Source: Pseudomonas spelaei (GTDB lineage Bacteria; Pseudomonadota; Gammaproteobacteria; Pseudomonadales; Pseudomonadaceae). Taken from it: a DNA stretch of 64,000 nt. Position numbers and translations under genes: made by a program. Positions 27,363-35,745 of this stretch are shown here, piece after piece (the first letter of the stretch is position 1; each line of letters opens with the position of its first letter). Location of the stretch: contig NZ_WNNK01000010.1 of assembly GCF_009724245.1 (NCBI RefSeq), positions 152,380-216,379 of the forward strand, given 5' to 3'. The notes below the pieces were generated by a model. That model ran no database searches. It worked only from the letters and a program-made list of their open reading frames with translations, and was not told the DNA's origin.

Positions 27363-29378
27363 ATGAAGCTGCTCAACCCTGCACCACTTATTCCTCTTGC
27401 ACCCCCCCAAAGAGCACAGGGCGATGTCAATGACGTCGTTGGTCGCGGCCTGGCAACGGCACTGGGTATTGGTTTGGCGCCGATTGTCCAAGGTATCGGG
27501 CACTCTGCGGCCCTACCGCTGGTGGAGGGGGCCGGCGAACGCAAGCTGACCCTTAGCCGCTATAGCAACGGGGTTGTGGACGTGGCGTTATCACCGCCAC
27601 CGGTTACCCAATTGGTTCTCAGTGGCGGCGGGGCCAAAGGTGTTGCGTACTCGGGCGTGGTCCAGGCGCTTGAAGATAGACACGCGTTAAAGGAAGTTCG
27701 GGTCATTTCCGGCTCTTCCGCTGGTGGTATCTCTGCCGCAGTGCTTGCCAGCGGTATGAACGCCAAGGCGTTTGACGACCTCTTGGACAACCTTGAGCTG
27801 CCTGATCTTTTGAACAGCAAAAATGCTGTGCTTGAGTGGCTTCAGAACGCCAGTTCGACACTGGGCAAGGTCGTCGGGCATTTGCCTGGCCAGGTAGGCA
27901 GTTTGTCGCAACTGCTGCTCACCCTGCTGCCGCGACTCCAATCCAAAGCAGCCCCTCTTGAGCAATTGGTGCGTAATGAGTCGCGCAAGGCGGTGCTTGC
28001 CCAGATTGCCGACATGCCCAGAGAGACCCGGCCGGCCGAGGTCATGGCCATTGCCGACAAACTCAGCGCAGGTGGAGCGACGACCTTTGGCGATCTGGAC
28101 GTGTTGAGTCGGCACATCCCAGCGATCAAGCAGCTCAACATCACCGGTACCGCGATGTTCGACGGCAGGCCGCAGTTAGTGGTTTTCAATGCCAGCCTGA
28201 CCCCGGACATGGACATCGCCCGCGCGGCGCATATTTCAGGCTCGCTGCCAGTCGTGTTCAAGGCGCCGAAGGAGCAGGGCCATGGGTTTCAGGAAGGCGG
28301 CGAGCAAACGGCTTTCCAGGATGGCGGGTTAATGCTTAACACGCCGGTGCCTGGTTTTTATCAGCGTCAGTTTCCCGACAGCGCGCTGAGCGGAACCGAA
28401 CAATTGATCTTGAAGTTTGATGAGGACCAGCCAGCAGCGGTGCGCGGTAATATTGGCGGGGCCTTGGCGGATGGGTTTCTGGGCGTCTCGAATACTGCCC
28501 ATAATGAGTTGATGTCGTCGAAGCTCAAGGCACTCAAGGATCAGACTGTCATCATTCCGTTGAAGACGAAGATAGGGGACTTCAGTGGCATGCTCACCGG
28601 TACGATTAACTTCACTATGCCGAGCGAGGTTAAAAACTATCTGCAAGAGCTCTCCCGCGTAAAGGTCGATAACCACCTGGAGCGTCGCGCCGAGGTGCGT
28701 GAGCACCATCAGTTCGACTCCATGGACAGTGCGGTGCTGGCAATGGATGAGCAAATGCTGGCCAGTGTGAGAGGGGGGCTGGAGAAGGAGGGCAGTGCAG
28801 CTAATGTACTGCGTTTCCGAATGGAGGCGCAGCAAGGGCTGGAGGCGCTCGATAAAGCCATCGCCTCGGCCAATACGGGTGACAGGTTGGAGATGACGCC
28901 TCAGTTGGCCAGCGCGTTGCGCAACCTGGATGCAATGGCCAGTCGCCCCGACTATGTCGAGTGGCTGGGGACTCGGCTCAATGAGGCGGGCAAGCCTGCT
29001 TTTCAGCAGTTGCTGCAAACATCGCCTCAACAACCGTCAAAAGTCTTGCTCAGTGGCATTGCTGAAATGAAAAGGCGCGACGTCGCGGTGATAGCTGAAA
29101 ACTTCACGCGCGAGGTGATCTATCCGTCGCTGTTTCGTGTGGGTCAGCCAGACGCCAACGTCGCCTTGTTGCGGCGAGTGGAGCAAGACATGACAAAGGC
29201 AACTACGTCGGCGGCGTTCAACCAGGTGCTCGATAACATTATTGAGAACTACGCGGCGCGTAATAAACCCTGGGTGACGGCATTGAGCGCCACGACAATC
29301 GAAATGGCCAAGGCCTGGCGCCTGCCGGATAAGCCCGTGGACTTGAGACATTCGCAGCCGCTCAATACGGACCATTGA
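27363..29378 (+). CDS. exoU: ExoU-like patatin phospholipase, candidate type III effector
   Basis: This 671-residue protein appears colinear with P. aeruginosa ExoU (687 residues) over nearly its whole length, judged from memory of that sequence. The patatin domain has the oxyanion loop SGGGAKG (88-93), nucleophile motif GSSAGG (Ser119) and DGG (Asp320), matching Ser142 and Asp344 of ExoU. Shared later segments include NITGTAMF-GRPQLVVFNAS, GDFSGML and, near the end, VAVIAENF-REVI-PSL-R-GQPD-NVALLRR. ExoU is injected into host cells by type III secretion and activated by ubiquitin. No spcU-like chaperone gene or secretion genes lie nearby. Start ATG 27363; upstream frame from TTG 27282 rejected. 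Confidence 0.9.
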   Translation: MKLLNPAPLIPLAPPQRAQGDVNDVVGRGLATALGIGLAPIVQGIGHSAALPLVEGAGERKLTLSRYSNGVVDVALSPPPVTQLVLSGGGAKGVAYSGVVQALEDRHALKEVRVISGSSAGGISAAVLASGMNAKAFDDLLDNLELPDLLNSKNAVLEWLQNASSTLGKVVGHLPGQVGSLSQLLLTLLPRLQSKAAPLEQLVRNESRKAVLAQIADMPRETRPAEVMAIADKLSAGGATTFGDLDVLSRHIPAIKQLNITGTAMFDGRPQLVVFNASLTPDMDIARAAHISGSLPVVFKAPKEQGHGFQEGGEQTAFQDGGLMLNTPVPGFYQRQFPDSALSGTEQLILKFDEDQPAAVRGNIGGALADGFLGVSNTAHNELMSSKLKALKDQTVIIPLKTKIGDFSGMLTGTINFTMPSEVKNYLQELSRVKVDNHLERRAEVREHHQFDSMDSAVLAMDEQMLASVRGGLEKEGSAANVLRFRMEAQQGLEALDKAIASANTGDRLEMTPQLASALRNLDAMASRPDYVEWLGTRLNEAGKPAFQQLLQTSPQQPSKVLLSGIAEMKRRDVAVIAENFTREVIYPSLFRVGQPDANVALLRRVEQDMTKATTSAAFNQVLDNIIENYAARNKPWVTALSATTIEMAKAWRLPDKPVDLRHSQPLNTDH

Positions 29379-29471
29379 GTCGATTCGTCATAAATGGGTG
29401 GCAAAGTCGCGGCTAACCAAGGCAAACGCTGAAGGTTGCGGGCGTTTTTCACTCATTTAAGAAGGATCTTT

Positions 29472-31334
29472 ATGTTGTCCTCCCCTGTTTTTCCGGCGCG
29501 CAGGTTGTGGGCGCTGGTGCTGATGGTTGGTGTGTTCGGTTGCGCGCAGGCCAAGGATGGTGCTGCTGACCACTCCGTTACCGTCGAGAAAAATATTCAG
29601 TCTTTTGTGATCAACGCTGACGGCAGTTATGTGCAGGACGTCGAGTCAGTGCTGCACATCAACGAGGAGCGCGCCATCCAGTCCCGGGCGCAGCAGTCGG
29701 TGAGTTACAACCGCTCCCTGGATACTTTGGATATTGTTGAGGCCTTCACTCAAAAGCCTGATGGACGCAAGGTGCCGGTGAGCACGGATCAGATCAGGGA
29801 ACAGCAGGAGCGGGCGTCGGCGGACGCTCCGATGTTCCAGGACTCACGGGTCAAGGTGGTGATCTTCCCCGAGGTGGCGGTGGGCGATCGGCTGAACCTG
29901 CGTTACCAGCGTGTGCGCAAGACGGCGTTGTTTCCCGGAGAGTTTATCAACGCTTCCACGCCCAGCATCAACCCGATGGAGCAGTTCAGCCTGACCTACG
30001 ACTTGCCGGTCGATAAACCGCTGTACGCTGATACCAGGGGCTTCACGGCTTCGGCGCCTGCGGCGGCGCCCGGTCGTAAGGTGTATCGCTGGGATTATGT
30101 GCCTGCCGAGAAATCCCGCCCTGAGCGAGGCGCGGTGTCTTACATGGATTACGGTCAGTTCCTGGCGGTCTCGACCTTTGAAAACTACCAGGCGTTGGCC
30201 AAGGCCTATCAAGCCCGCGCTATCGTCGAAGTGACCCCGGCCATCAGCGAGTTGGCCAAGGCGCTGACCATCGACCTGCCAACCCCCCGAGCCAAAGCCA
30301 TGGCGCTGAGTAACTGGGTGCGTAAAAACATTCGTTATGTGGCCGTTTATCTCGACGCGGGCGGTGTCGTTCCCCACGCGGCCCAGTCCGTGCTGGACAA
30401 CCGCTATGGCGACTGCAAGGACCATGTGGCCCTGCTCGAAGCGCTGCTTAAAGCGGTCGCCATTGAAAGCTCCCCGGCCTTGATCAGTTACGGCAGCGCC
30501 TACACCTTGCCAAAGGTCGCGGCCCTCACTCCGATCAACCATGTGATTACCTATGTACCGAGCCTGGACCTGTACATGGACTCAACGTCTACCCAGACGG
30601 CCGCTGGATACTTGCCGATTCTCGACCTGGACAAGCCGGTGTTGTTGACGCGTACCGGTGAGCTGGCGCGCACGCCGGCCACCCAACCTGGCAAGGCGTT
30701 CAGCGACGTGGTGTTCAAGGTTCATGACAGTGGCGCAGCGGATTTTACCTTGGCCAGCCGCTTCGAAGGTTGGCGCACGGAGGTCAGTCGCTATAGGGTC
30801 AGGACGATGACGCGAGCTGATCGCGATGTGATCATCCAGAGGATCTTGCACAGCTACGGTCAGGCGGGCAGCGGCAAGCTGGAAACCGACGCCCTGGATG
30901 GCGATGCCCCGAGTTTCAACGTCACACTGGCCGGTCGCACCGACAACCTGGTCAACTTGCCCGGGCCTATTGGCGTTCCGACGTTGAGCAGCCTTGGCGA
31001 GGGGATTGCCCAGAACGTGTTCGCGCTGGCTTCGGAAAAAGAACGGGCACAGAACTTCACCTGCATTTCCGGTGAGACCCACGAAAAAGCCCGTTTCGAG
31101 TTTCCCAAGACGATCAATATTCTGGCTGTGCCCAAGGCAGTTTCCCTGGAAGGTGGCGACTTTGACTACAGGGCCAGTTATGCCCAGGAAGGCAACACGG
31201 TGGTGATTTCGCGCGTTGTGAAGTTCGCCCATCCCGACGCTGTCTGCGGCCCTGAAACGTTCAAGGCGATGAAGCCGGTGATCGAGGCCATGATCAATGA
31301 CCTGAAAAGCCAGATCATTGTGCAGACCCTGTAA
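29472..31334 (+). CDS. DUF3857 / transglutaminase-like exported protein
   Basis: A 620-residue protein with a signal peptide (MLSSPVFPARRLWALVLMVG...AQA) ending near residue 28. A DUF3857 domain follows (about 40-210), then a transglutaminase-like domain with the catalytic Cys in DNRYGDCKDHVALL near residue 315, and a His and Asp further on (NHVITYVP...YMDSTS). A DUF2569-type or all-beta C-terminal region follows. It may act on peptides in the periplasm; the substrate is unknown. AAGGATC precedes ATG. It follows the exoU-like gene by 93 bp but has no known link to it. Confidence 0.82.
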   Translation: MLSSPVFPARRLWALVLMVGVFGCAQAKDGAADHSVTVEKNIQSFVINADGSYVQDVESVLHINEERAIQSRAQQSVSYNRSLDTLDIVEAFTQKPDGRKVPVSTDQIREQQERASADAPMFQDSRVKVVIFPEVAVGDRLNLRYQRVRKTALFPGEFINASTPSINPMEQFSLTYDLPVDKPLYADTRGFTASAPAAAPGRKVYRWDYVPAEKSRPERGAVSYMDYGQFLAVSTFENYQALAKAYQARAIVEVTPAISELAKALTIDLPTPRAKAMALSNWVRKNIRYVAVYLDAGGVVPHAAQSVLDNRYGDCKDHVALLEALLKAVAIESSPALISYGSAYTLPKVAALTPINHVITYVPSLDLYMDSTSTQTAAGYLPILDLDKPVLLTRTGELARTPATQPGKAFSDVVFKVHDSGAADFTLASRFEGWRTEVSRYRVRTMTRADRDVIIQRILHSYGQAGSGKLETDALDGDAPSFNVTLAGRTDNLVNLPGPIGVPTLSSLGEGIAQNVFALASEKERAQNFTCISGETHEKARFEFPKTINILAVPKAVSLEGGDFDYRASYAQEGNTVVISRVVKFAHPDAVCGPETFKAMKPVIEAMINDLKSQIIVQTL

Positions 31335-31351
31335 CGGGGAGTTATTTATCG

Positions 31352-31383
31352 GTTAATGGCACCCAATAAGAGGTGTCATTAAC
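31352..31383 (+). repeat. Hairpin after the DUF3857 gene
   Basis: GTTAATGGCACC (31352-31363) and GGTGTCATTAAC (31372-31383) form 12-bp arms with one mismatch and an 8-base loop. There is no T tract. From here to about 31660 the DNA is clearly AT-rich. It may be a 3'-end structure or the boundary of an acquired segment. Confidence 0.5.
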
Positions 31384-31523
31384 AGATGGCTGGCAGCGTT
31401 ATTACACTTTCGTAATGCTCGGTTTATTGAACATATTTTTCACACACTTTAATTATTAGGTCGATAGAATCGCTGCCAATGCCGATCAGTTGCATTCGCC
31501 CGATAACTACTGTGCCGATATTT

Positions 31524-31934
31524 ATGACGCAACTACCTCTCGATGATCGTTCGTCGCGCCTGTTTTATTATTTAGTGGTCGGAGTGTTGGCTACCGGCGC
31601 TCACTATATAACGCTCTTGTTATTATCCTTTGTTTTACCGGTACTAGTGTCCACTCTTATCGGCGCTTTATTGGGAACGCTGGTGAGCTATCAAGGCAAC
31701 AAGCGGTGGACGTTTGTGACAAGCACGGACCCGCCTGATGCTCATCAATGGCTGCGCTTCAGTATCACCGCCCTGGCCTACAACCTCGGCAATCTGTCCC
31801 TGATGGCACTGCTGCTGGGCTTTTTGCCGCTGCACCCCTGGCTGATGCAAATGATCACCACTGCGGCCCTGACGCTGATCACCTTTCGAATCAACCAGCA
31901 TTGGACTTTCCGTCATGAACCTATCAAGACTTGA
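31524..31934 (+). CDS. GtrA-family polyprenol-linked sugar flippase
   Basis: A protein of 136 residues with four hydrophobic helices. Family features are FYYLVVGVLATGAHYITLL, SYQGNKRWTF and the C-terminal RINQHWTFRH. GtrA proteins flip undecaprenyl-phosphate-linked sugars to the periplasm. ATG 31524 (MTQLPLDDRS) fits the family, while ATG 31479 would add 15 residues; neither has a clear ribosome binding site. The first part is AT-rich compared with its neighbours. It overlaps the next gene by 20 bases. Confidence 0.85.
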   Translation: MTQLPLDDRSSRLFYYLVVGVLATGAHYITLLLLSFVLPVLVSTLIGALLGTLVSYQGNKRWTFVTSTDPPDAHQWLRFSITALAYNLGNLSLMALLLGFLPLHPWLMQMITTAALTLITFRINQHWTFRHEPIKT

Positions 31935-32901
31935 GCGGGCCCCCCGCCTGCTGCTCAGCGTGATTGTCTGTTGTTATAACGAAGCCAAGGTGTTGCCGGT
32001 ATTTCATAGGCGGTTGATAGCGGTGCTGAAAACATTAAGTATTCGTTATGAATTATTGTATGTAAATGACGGTAGTCGTGATGACAGTCTGGCCTTGCTG
32101 AGTCGCTTTTGTCAGACGCCTGGTGTTCGTTGTCTGAATTTAAGTCGTAACTTTGGTAAAGAAGCCGCCATGGTTGCCGGGATCGATCATGCGCGGGGGG
32201 ATGCGGTTTTATTTATTGATGCTGACTTGCAAGATCCGCCCGAATTGATTCCGTTAATGGTCCACCATTGGCTCAGCGGTCGCGACATCGTCAATATGCA
32301 ACGGCGCAGTCGCGTGTCGGACACGTCCGGTAAACGTATCAGCGCCTATCTGTATTACAAACTTATGGGTTTTCTGGCTGACAAGTTCGAAGTCCCGCCA
32401 GACGTCAGCGATTTTCGTTTGATCGGCCCGGCTCCTTTGGCCGCCTTGCGCGCCATGCCGGAACGGACACGGTTTATGAAGGGCCTGATCAGTTGGCTGG
32501 GGTTCAACACCCTCGAGGTGCCCTATGACCGTGAGCCCCGAAACGCCGGTCAGACCAAATGGGGTCCCTTGGCGCTGGTTGATCTAGGGATTGAGGGGGT
32601 GCTGGCTTTGTCTCGCAAACCTCTGCGCTGGTTCAGCCTGCTCAGTCTGCTGATTTTCATCAGTACCCTGGCTTTCATCATCCAGCAGTTCAGCGTTGAA
32701 ACCCTAAGCACTCACCATTTTATCTTGGGCGTTGCGGCGTTTATCGCCTTGGGCACGGCGATGATTGGTGAATACCTGGGCGCGACGTTGAGTGAGGTCA
32801 GGCAACGGCCCATCTATTTGCTCAACAGCCAGTTTGGCGAAATGCCCCGACAGTCCGGAAAACCCGGCACAACTCCCTCCCGCGAACAAGAAACCACCTG
32901 A
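31915..32901 (+). CDS. GtrB-like polyprenyl-phosphate glycosyltransferase (GT2)
   Basis: A 328-residue protein with a GT-A domain (LSVIVCCYNEAKVLPVFHRR, then DGSRDDS, and the metal-binding DAD in FIDADLQDPPEL) and two C-terminal helices (near 245-300). It should transfer a sugar from a nucleotide donor to undecaprenyl phosphate on the cytoplasmic face. The sugar is unknown. The 5' part is AT-rich with many TTT, ATT and TTA codons, unlike most of the window. Its stop overlaps the next start (TGATG). Confidence 0.87.
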   Translation: MNLSRLERAPRLLLSVIVCCYNEAKVLPVFHRRLIAVLKTLSIRYELLYVNDGSRDDSLALLSRFCQTPGVRCLNLSRNFGKEAAMVAGIDHARGDAVLFIDADLQDPPELIPLMVHHWLSGRDIVNMQRRSRVSDTSGKRISAYLYYKLMGFLADKFEVPPDVSDFRLIGPAPLAALRAMPERTRFMKGLISWLGFNTLEVPYDREPRNAGQTKWGPLALVDLGIEGVLALSRKPLRWFSLLSLLIFISTLAFIIQQFSVETLSTHHFILGVAAFIALGTAMIGEYLGATLSEVRQRPIYLLNSQFGEMPRQSGKPGTTPSREQETT

Positions 32902-34316
32902 TGATCATGACTCGCCGCACACTCTGGATCGTGTTGCTCGCCATTCTCGGTATTCGCCTGGCCAGCATGGGCCTTTACCCGTTAATGGATACGTCGGAAG
33001 CCCGCTATGGTGAAATGGCCCGCAAGATGCTCACCCTGGACGATTGGGTAACGCCGTTGTTCGACGTTGGCGTACCTTTCTGGGGCAAGCCGCCATTGTC
33101 TTTCTGGACCCAGGCACTGAGCATGAAACTGCTGGGTATCAATGAGTTCGCCATTCGATTTCCGGCGTGGCTGTTTCATGTCGCCAGTTGCCTGATCATC
33201 ATCCGTTTTGCCCGTGAAGAGGCGGATGAACGCACTGGATTGCTGGCGGCGATTATTTTCTCCAGCTCCACACTCGGCCTGCTGTCAGCGGGCGTGGTCT
33301 TGACCGATCCGGCGTTGAGTTTTTCAGTGGCGCTCGCCAGTTACGGTTTCTGGCGCGGTGCGGCACGCTACGATCGACGCTGGGCTCTGGCCGGGTTTGC
33401 CGGCCTGGGGCTGGGCCTTTTGTCCAAAGGGCCGCTGGTGGGCGTGTTGGTGGGTGGGGCGGCGCTGATTTGGGTGCTCTACCACAAACAGTGGCGAGCC
33501 CTGCTGCGACTGCCCTGGGTCACAGGCATTTTTCTGATGCTGTTGATTGCCGTGCCCTGGTATGTGATCGCTGAACTGCGCACACCGGGTTTTCTCGACT
33601 ACTTCCTGATTGGCGAGCACTGGAAGCGCTATGTGGTCAGCGATTGGGCCGGTGACTTGTACGGCAGCGCGCATGCCCGACCGGCGGGTGCAATCTGGCT
33701 GGATCTGCTGATGGCATTGTTCCCCTGGACGCTATTGTTGCCCGCGCTGTACTTCGGCTACCGCAGGTTGCTCCAGTCGTGGCCCTATTACAGCTATGTT
33801 GCCTTGTGGGCCTTGGTGACGCCGGCGTTCTTTACCCTTTCCGGCAATATTCTGTGGACCTACGTCTTGCCCGCCCTGCCTGCGTGGAGCTTGTTGTTGG
33901 CCGGTGCACTCAATCGCCCTGTCGCGGTCGGCCAGGCGAGAGCTGCCGTGGGCCTTGTGTTCGCCCTGCTCCTGCCGGTTGTGTTGTGGGTGGCTGCGTT
34001 GGATGGCCGCGTCTTTGAGCGTCCAAACAATCAACGCGCGCTAGCCCAGGCCTGGCAGCAACTGCAAAAAAATGAGCCGGGGGCCCTTTATTATTGGGGG
34101 CGCAGGTCCTATTCGGGGGAGTTCTACACCGCAGGCCAGGCCCGACAACTGAAGGACTTCACCCGACTTCCCGGTGACACAGTGTTCTATGTTTCCCGCC
34201 GGGAGCGTGATCTGGAGTACGGCATTGAGCCCTTGCAAGCGTTCAACTGTGAAGAGCGCCTGCGCGCCAGCGAGAGCGTGCTGTTTCGGTGCGGGCCGAT
34301 CAAACCATCTCTCTGA
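32901..34316 (+). CDS. ArnT/PMT-type membrane glycosyltransferase (GT39/GT83-like)
   Basis: A 471-residue protein with about ten to twelve helices. The N-terminal DTSEARYGEMARKML loop and the GKPPLSFWTQALSMKL segment are like ArnT, which moves a sugar from undecaprenyl phosphate to lipid A; the Asp-Glu pair of the first loop is the catalytic region of this fold. It would use the lipid-linked sugar flipped by the GtrA protein on a surface acceptor such as LPS. The full arn operon for L-Ara4N is absent. The start can be ATG 32901 or ATG 32907. Confidence 0.85.
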   Translation: MIMTRRTLWIVLLAILGIRLASMGLYPLMDTSEARYGEMARKMLTLDDWVTPLFDVGVPFWGKPPLSFWTQALSMKLLGINEFAIRFPAWLFHVASCLIIIRFAREEADERTGLLAAIIFSSSTLGLLSAGVVLTDPALSFSVALASYGFWRGAARYDRRWALAGFAGLGLGLLSKGPLVGVLVGGAALIWVLYHKQWRALLRLPWVTGIFLMLLIAVPWYVIAELRTPGFLDYFLIGEHWKRYVVSDWAGDLYGSAHARPAGAIWLDLLMALFPWTLLLPALYFGYRRLLQSWPYYSYVALWALVTPAFFTLSGNILWTYVLPALPAWSLLLAGALNRPVAVGQARAAVGLVFALLLPVVLWVAALDGRVFERPNNQRALAQAWQQLQKNEPGALYYWGRRSYSGEFYTAGQARQLKDFTRLPGDTVFYVSRRERDLEYGIEPLQAFNCEERLRASESVLFRCGPIKPSL

Positions 34317-34376
34317 TACCCTTTCCCTTGTGATATATAGCGAATCAATTTCGTTTGTTCTCACAAGGAGTGCCGT

Positions 34377-35210
34377 GTGGTTGCGACAGCTCTGGTACTG
34401 GTTGCGGCGCTGTTGCATGCGACGTGGAACACCCTGATCAAATTCAGTGGCGAGCGGCTATTGGTGATCGCCTGCATGGACAGTGTTGCGCTGCTGTTTG
34501 TGTTGCTGGCGGTTGGGTTCGTGTCGTTGCCGCCGCTGGAAATCTGGCCGTGGATTGTCGCCTCGGCACTGTTTGAATTGTTGTACCGCTATCTGCTGAT
34601 TCAGGCCTATCGGGTCGGCGACCTGGGGTTGGTGTACCCGCTGATGCGCGGATTGTCGCCGCTGGTGGTGCTGGTACTGACCCTGGTGTTTGCCGGGGAA
34701 GTGCTGAGCCCCCAGCAGATTTTCGGCATCCTGCTGATCCCGTTCGGCATGCTCTGCCTGTTGTGGCAGGGCGGTGGCGGGGATCGGTTGCCCTGGTCGA
34801 TGTTGCCAGTCGTGGCGCTGATCGGTTTGTGCATCGGTTGCTATACCTTTCTCGACGGCCAGGCTTTGCGGCGATGGTCGCACCCTCTGGATTATCTGGT
34901 GTGGCTAACGCTGATCAGTGCCTGGCCGTTTCCGTTGCTGGCGGTGGTGCGCAAGCGGGCGGCGTTCAGCCTGTTCTGGCGCACACAGTGGCGGCTGGGG
35001 CTGAGTGTCGGGTTGTGTGTGTTGTTGAGCTACGCTCTGGTGCTCTGGGCCATGCAGTTGGGCTCGATTGCCGAAGCCGCTGCATTGCGGGAAGTCAGCG
35101 TGATCCTGGTGGTGTTGTTCGGCATGCGATACCTGAAAGAACCTTTCGGCCGGCCACGGCTCATAGCCTGTGGGTTGGTGCTGATTGGCATGTTCGTGAT
35201 GAAACTCTAA
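34377..35210 (+). CDS. EamA/DMT-family transporter
   Basis: A 277-residue ten-helix transporter made of two EamA repeats (first about 1-130: LVLVAALLHATWNTLIKF; second about 140-275: ALIGLCIGCYTFLDGQALRRW). The family moves metabolites across the inner membrane; the substrate is unknown. The start is GTG 34377, with AAGGAG six bases upstream. It follows the glycosylation cassette by 60 bp and precedes a MAPEG gene, with no clear functional link. Confidence 0.82.
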   Translation: MVATALVLVAALLHATWNTLIKFSGERLLVIACMDSVALLFVLLAVGFVSLPPLEIWPWIVASALFELLYRYLLIQAYRVGDLGLVYPLMRGLSPLVVLVLTLVFAGEVLSPQQIFGILLIPFGMLCLLWQGGGGDRLPWSMLPVVALIGLCIGCYTFLDGQALRRWSHPLDYLVWLTLISAWPFPLLAVVRKRAAFSLFWRTQWRLGLSVGLCVLLSYALVLWAMQLGSIAEAAALREVSVILVVLFGMRYLKEPFGRPRLIACGLVLIGMFVMKL

Positions 35211-35241
35211 CCGTCGGATAAAACTAAAAAAGGAATGGGTT

Positions 35242-35628
35242 ATGACAGTCGCTTTCTGGTGTGTGTTGATCGCAATTCTTCTGCCGTACCTGTGCATCGG
35301 TGTGGCCAAGTTCAGTGGTGGCAAGTTCGGGCTTCGGGATAACCACGATCCCCGGGCGTTCCTGGCCACCCTTGAGGGGTTCGCCAAACGGGCCCACAGT
35401 GCGCAGCTCAACAGCTTTGAAGTGACACCGGCCTTCGCGGCGGCGGTGATCATTGCCCATGTGGCCGGCAACGCGTCGCTGGTGACCATCAACGTGCTAG
35501 CGGTGTTGTTTATCACCAGTCGGTTGCTCTACGTCATTTGCTACCTGGCGGACTGGGCGGTACTGCGTTCACTGGTGTGGTTTGTGGGGATCGCGTTGAT
35601 TGCGAGTTTCTTTTTTGTGTCGGTGTAA
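35242..35628 (+). CDS. MAPEG-family membrane protein
   Basis: A 128-residue protein with four hydrophobic helices. The segments GKFGLRDNHDPRAFLATLEGFAKRAHSAQLNSFE and, near the end, LFITSRLLYVICYLADW are typical of bacterial MAPEG proteins, relatives of membrane glutathione transferases. The substrate is unknown. AAAGGA lies upstream of ATG. It follows the EamA gene by 31 bases and is probably cotranscribed. Confidence 0.83.
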   Translation: MTVAFWCVLIAILLPYLCIGVAKFSGGKFGLRDNHDPRAFLATLEGFAKRAHSAQLNSFEVTPAFAAAVIIAHVAGNASLVTINVLAVLFITSRLLYVICYLADWAVLRSLVWFVGIALIASFFFVSV

Positions 35629-35642
35629 GTAGCCGATTCCTG

Positions 35643-35743
35643 TGTAGCCGCTGCCGAGGCACGAGGCTGTGATGGGCTGCGCAGCGGCCCCAGCGGCGGC
35701 CCTGCGGCCCGCATCGCAGCCTTGTGCCTCGACAGCGGCTACA
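35643..35743. repeat. REP doublet, second class (GTAGCCGCT type), between MAPEG gene and mltA
   Basis: Imperfect inverted arms beginning TGTAGCCGCTGCCGAGGCAC and ending GTGCCTCGACAGCGGCTACA with GC-rich inner stems. Another member of this class, truncated, lies at 57645-57729. Confidence 0.82.
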
Positions 35744-35745
35744 GG

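Noticed and set aside
29379..29471. A small type III chaperone gene (spcU-like) after the exoU-like gene
   Set aside because: The 93-base gap cannot code for one, and the next gene is a secreted DUF3857/transglutaminase protein.
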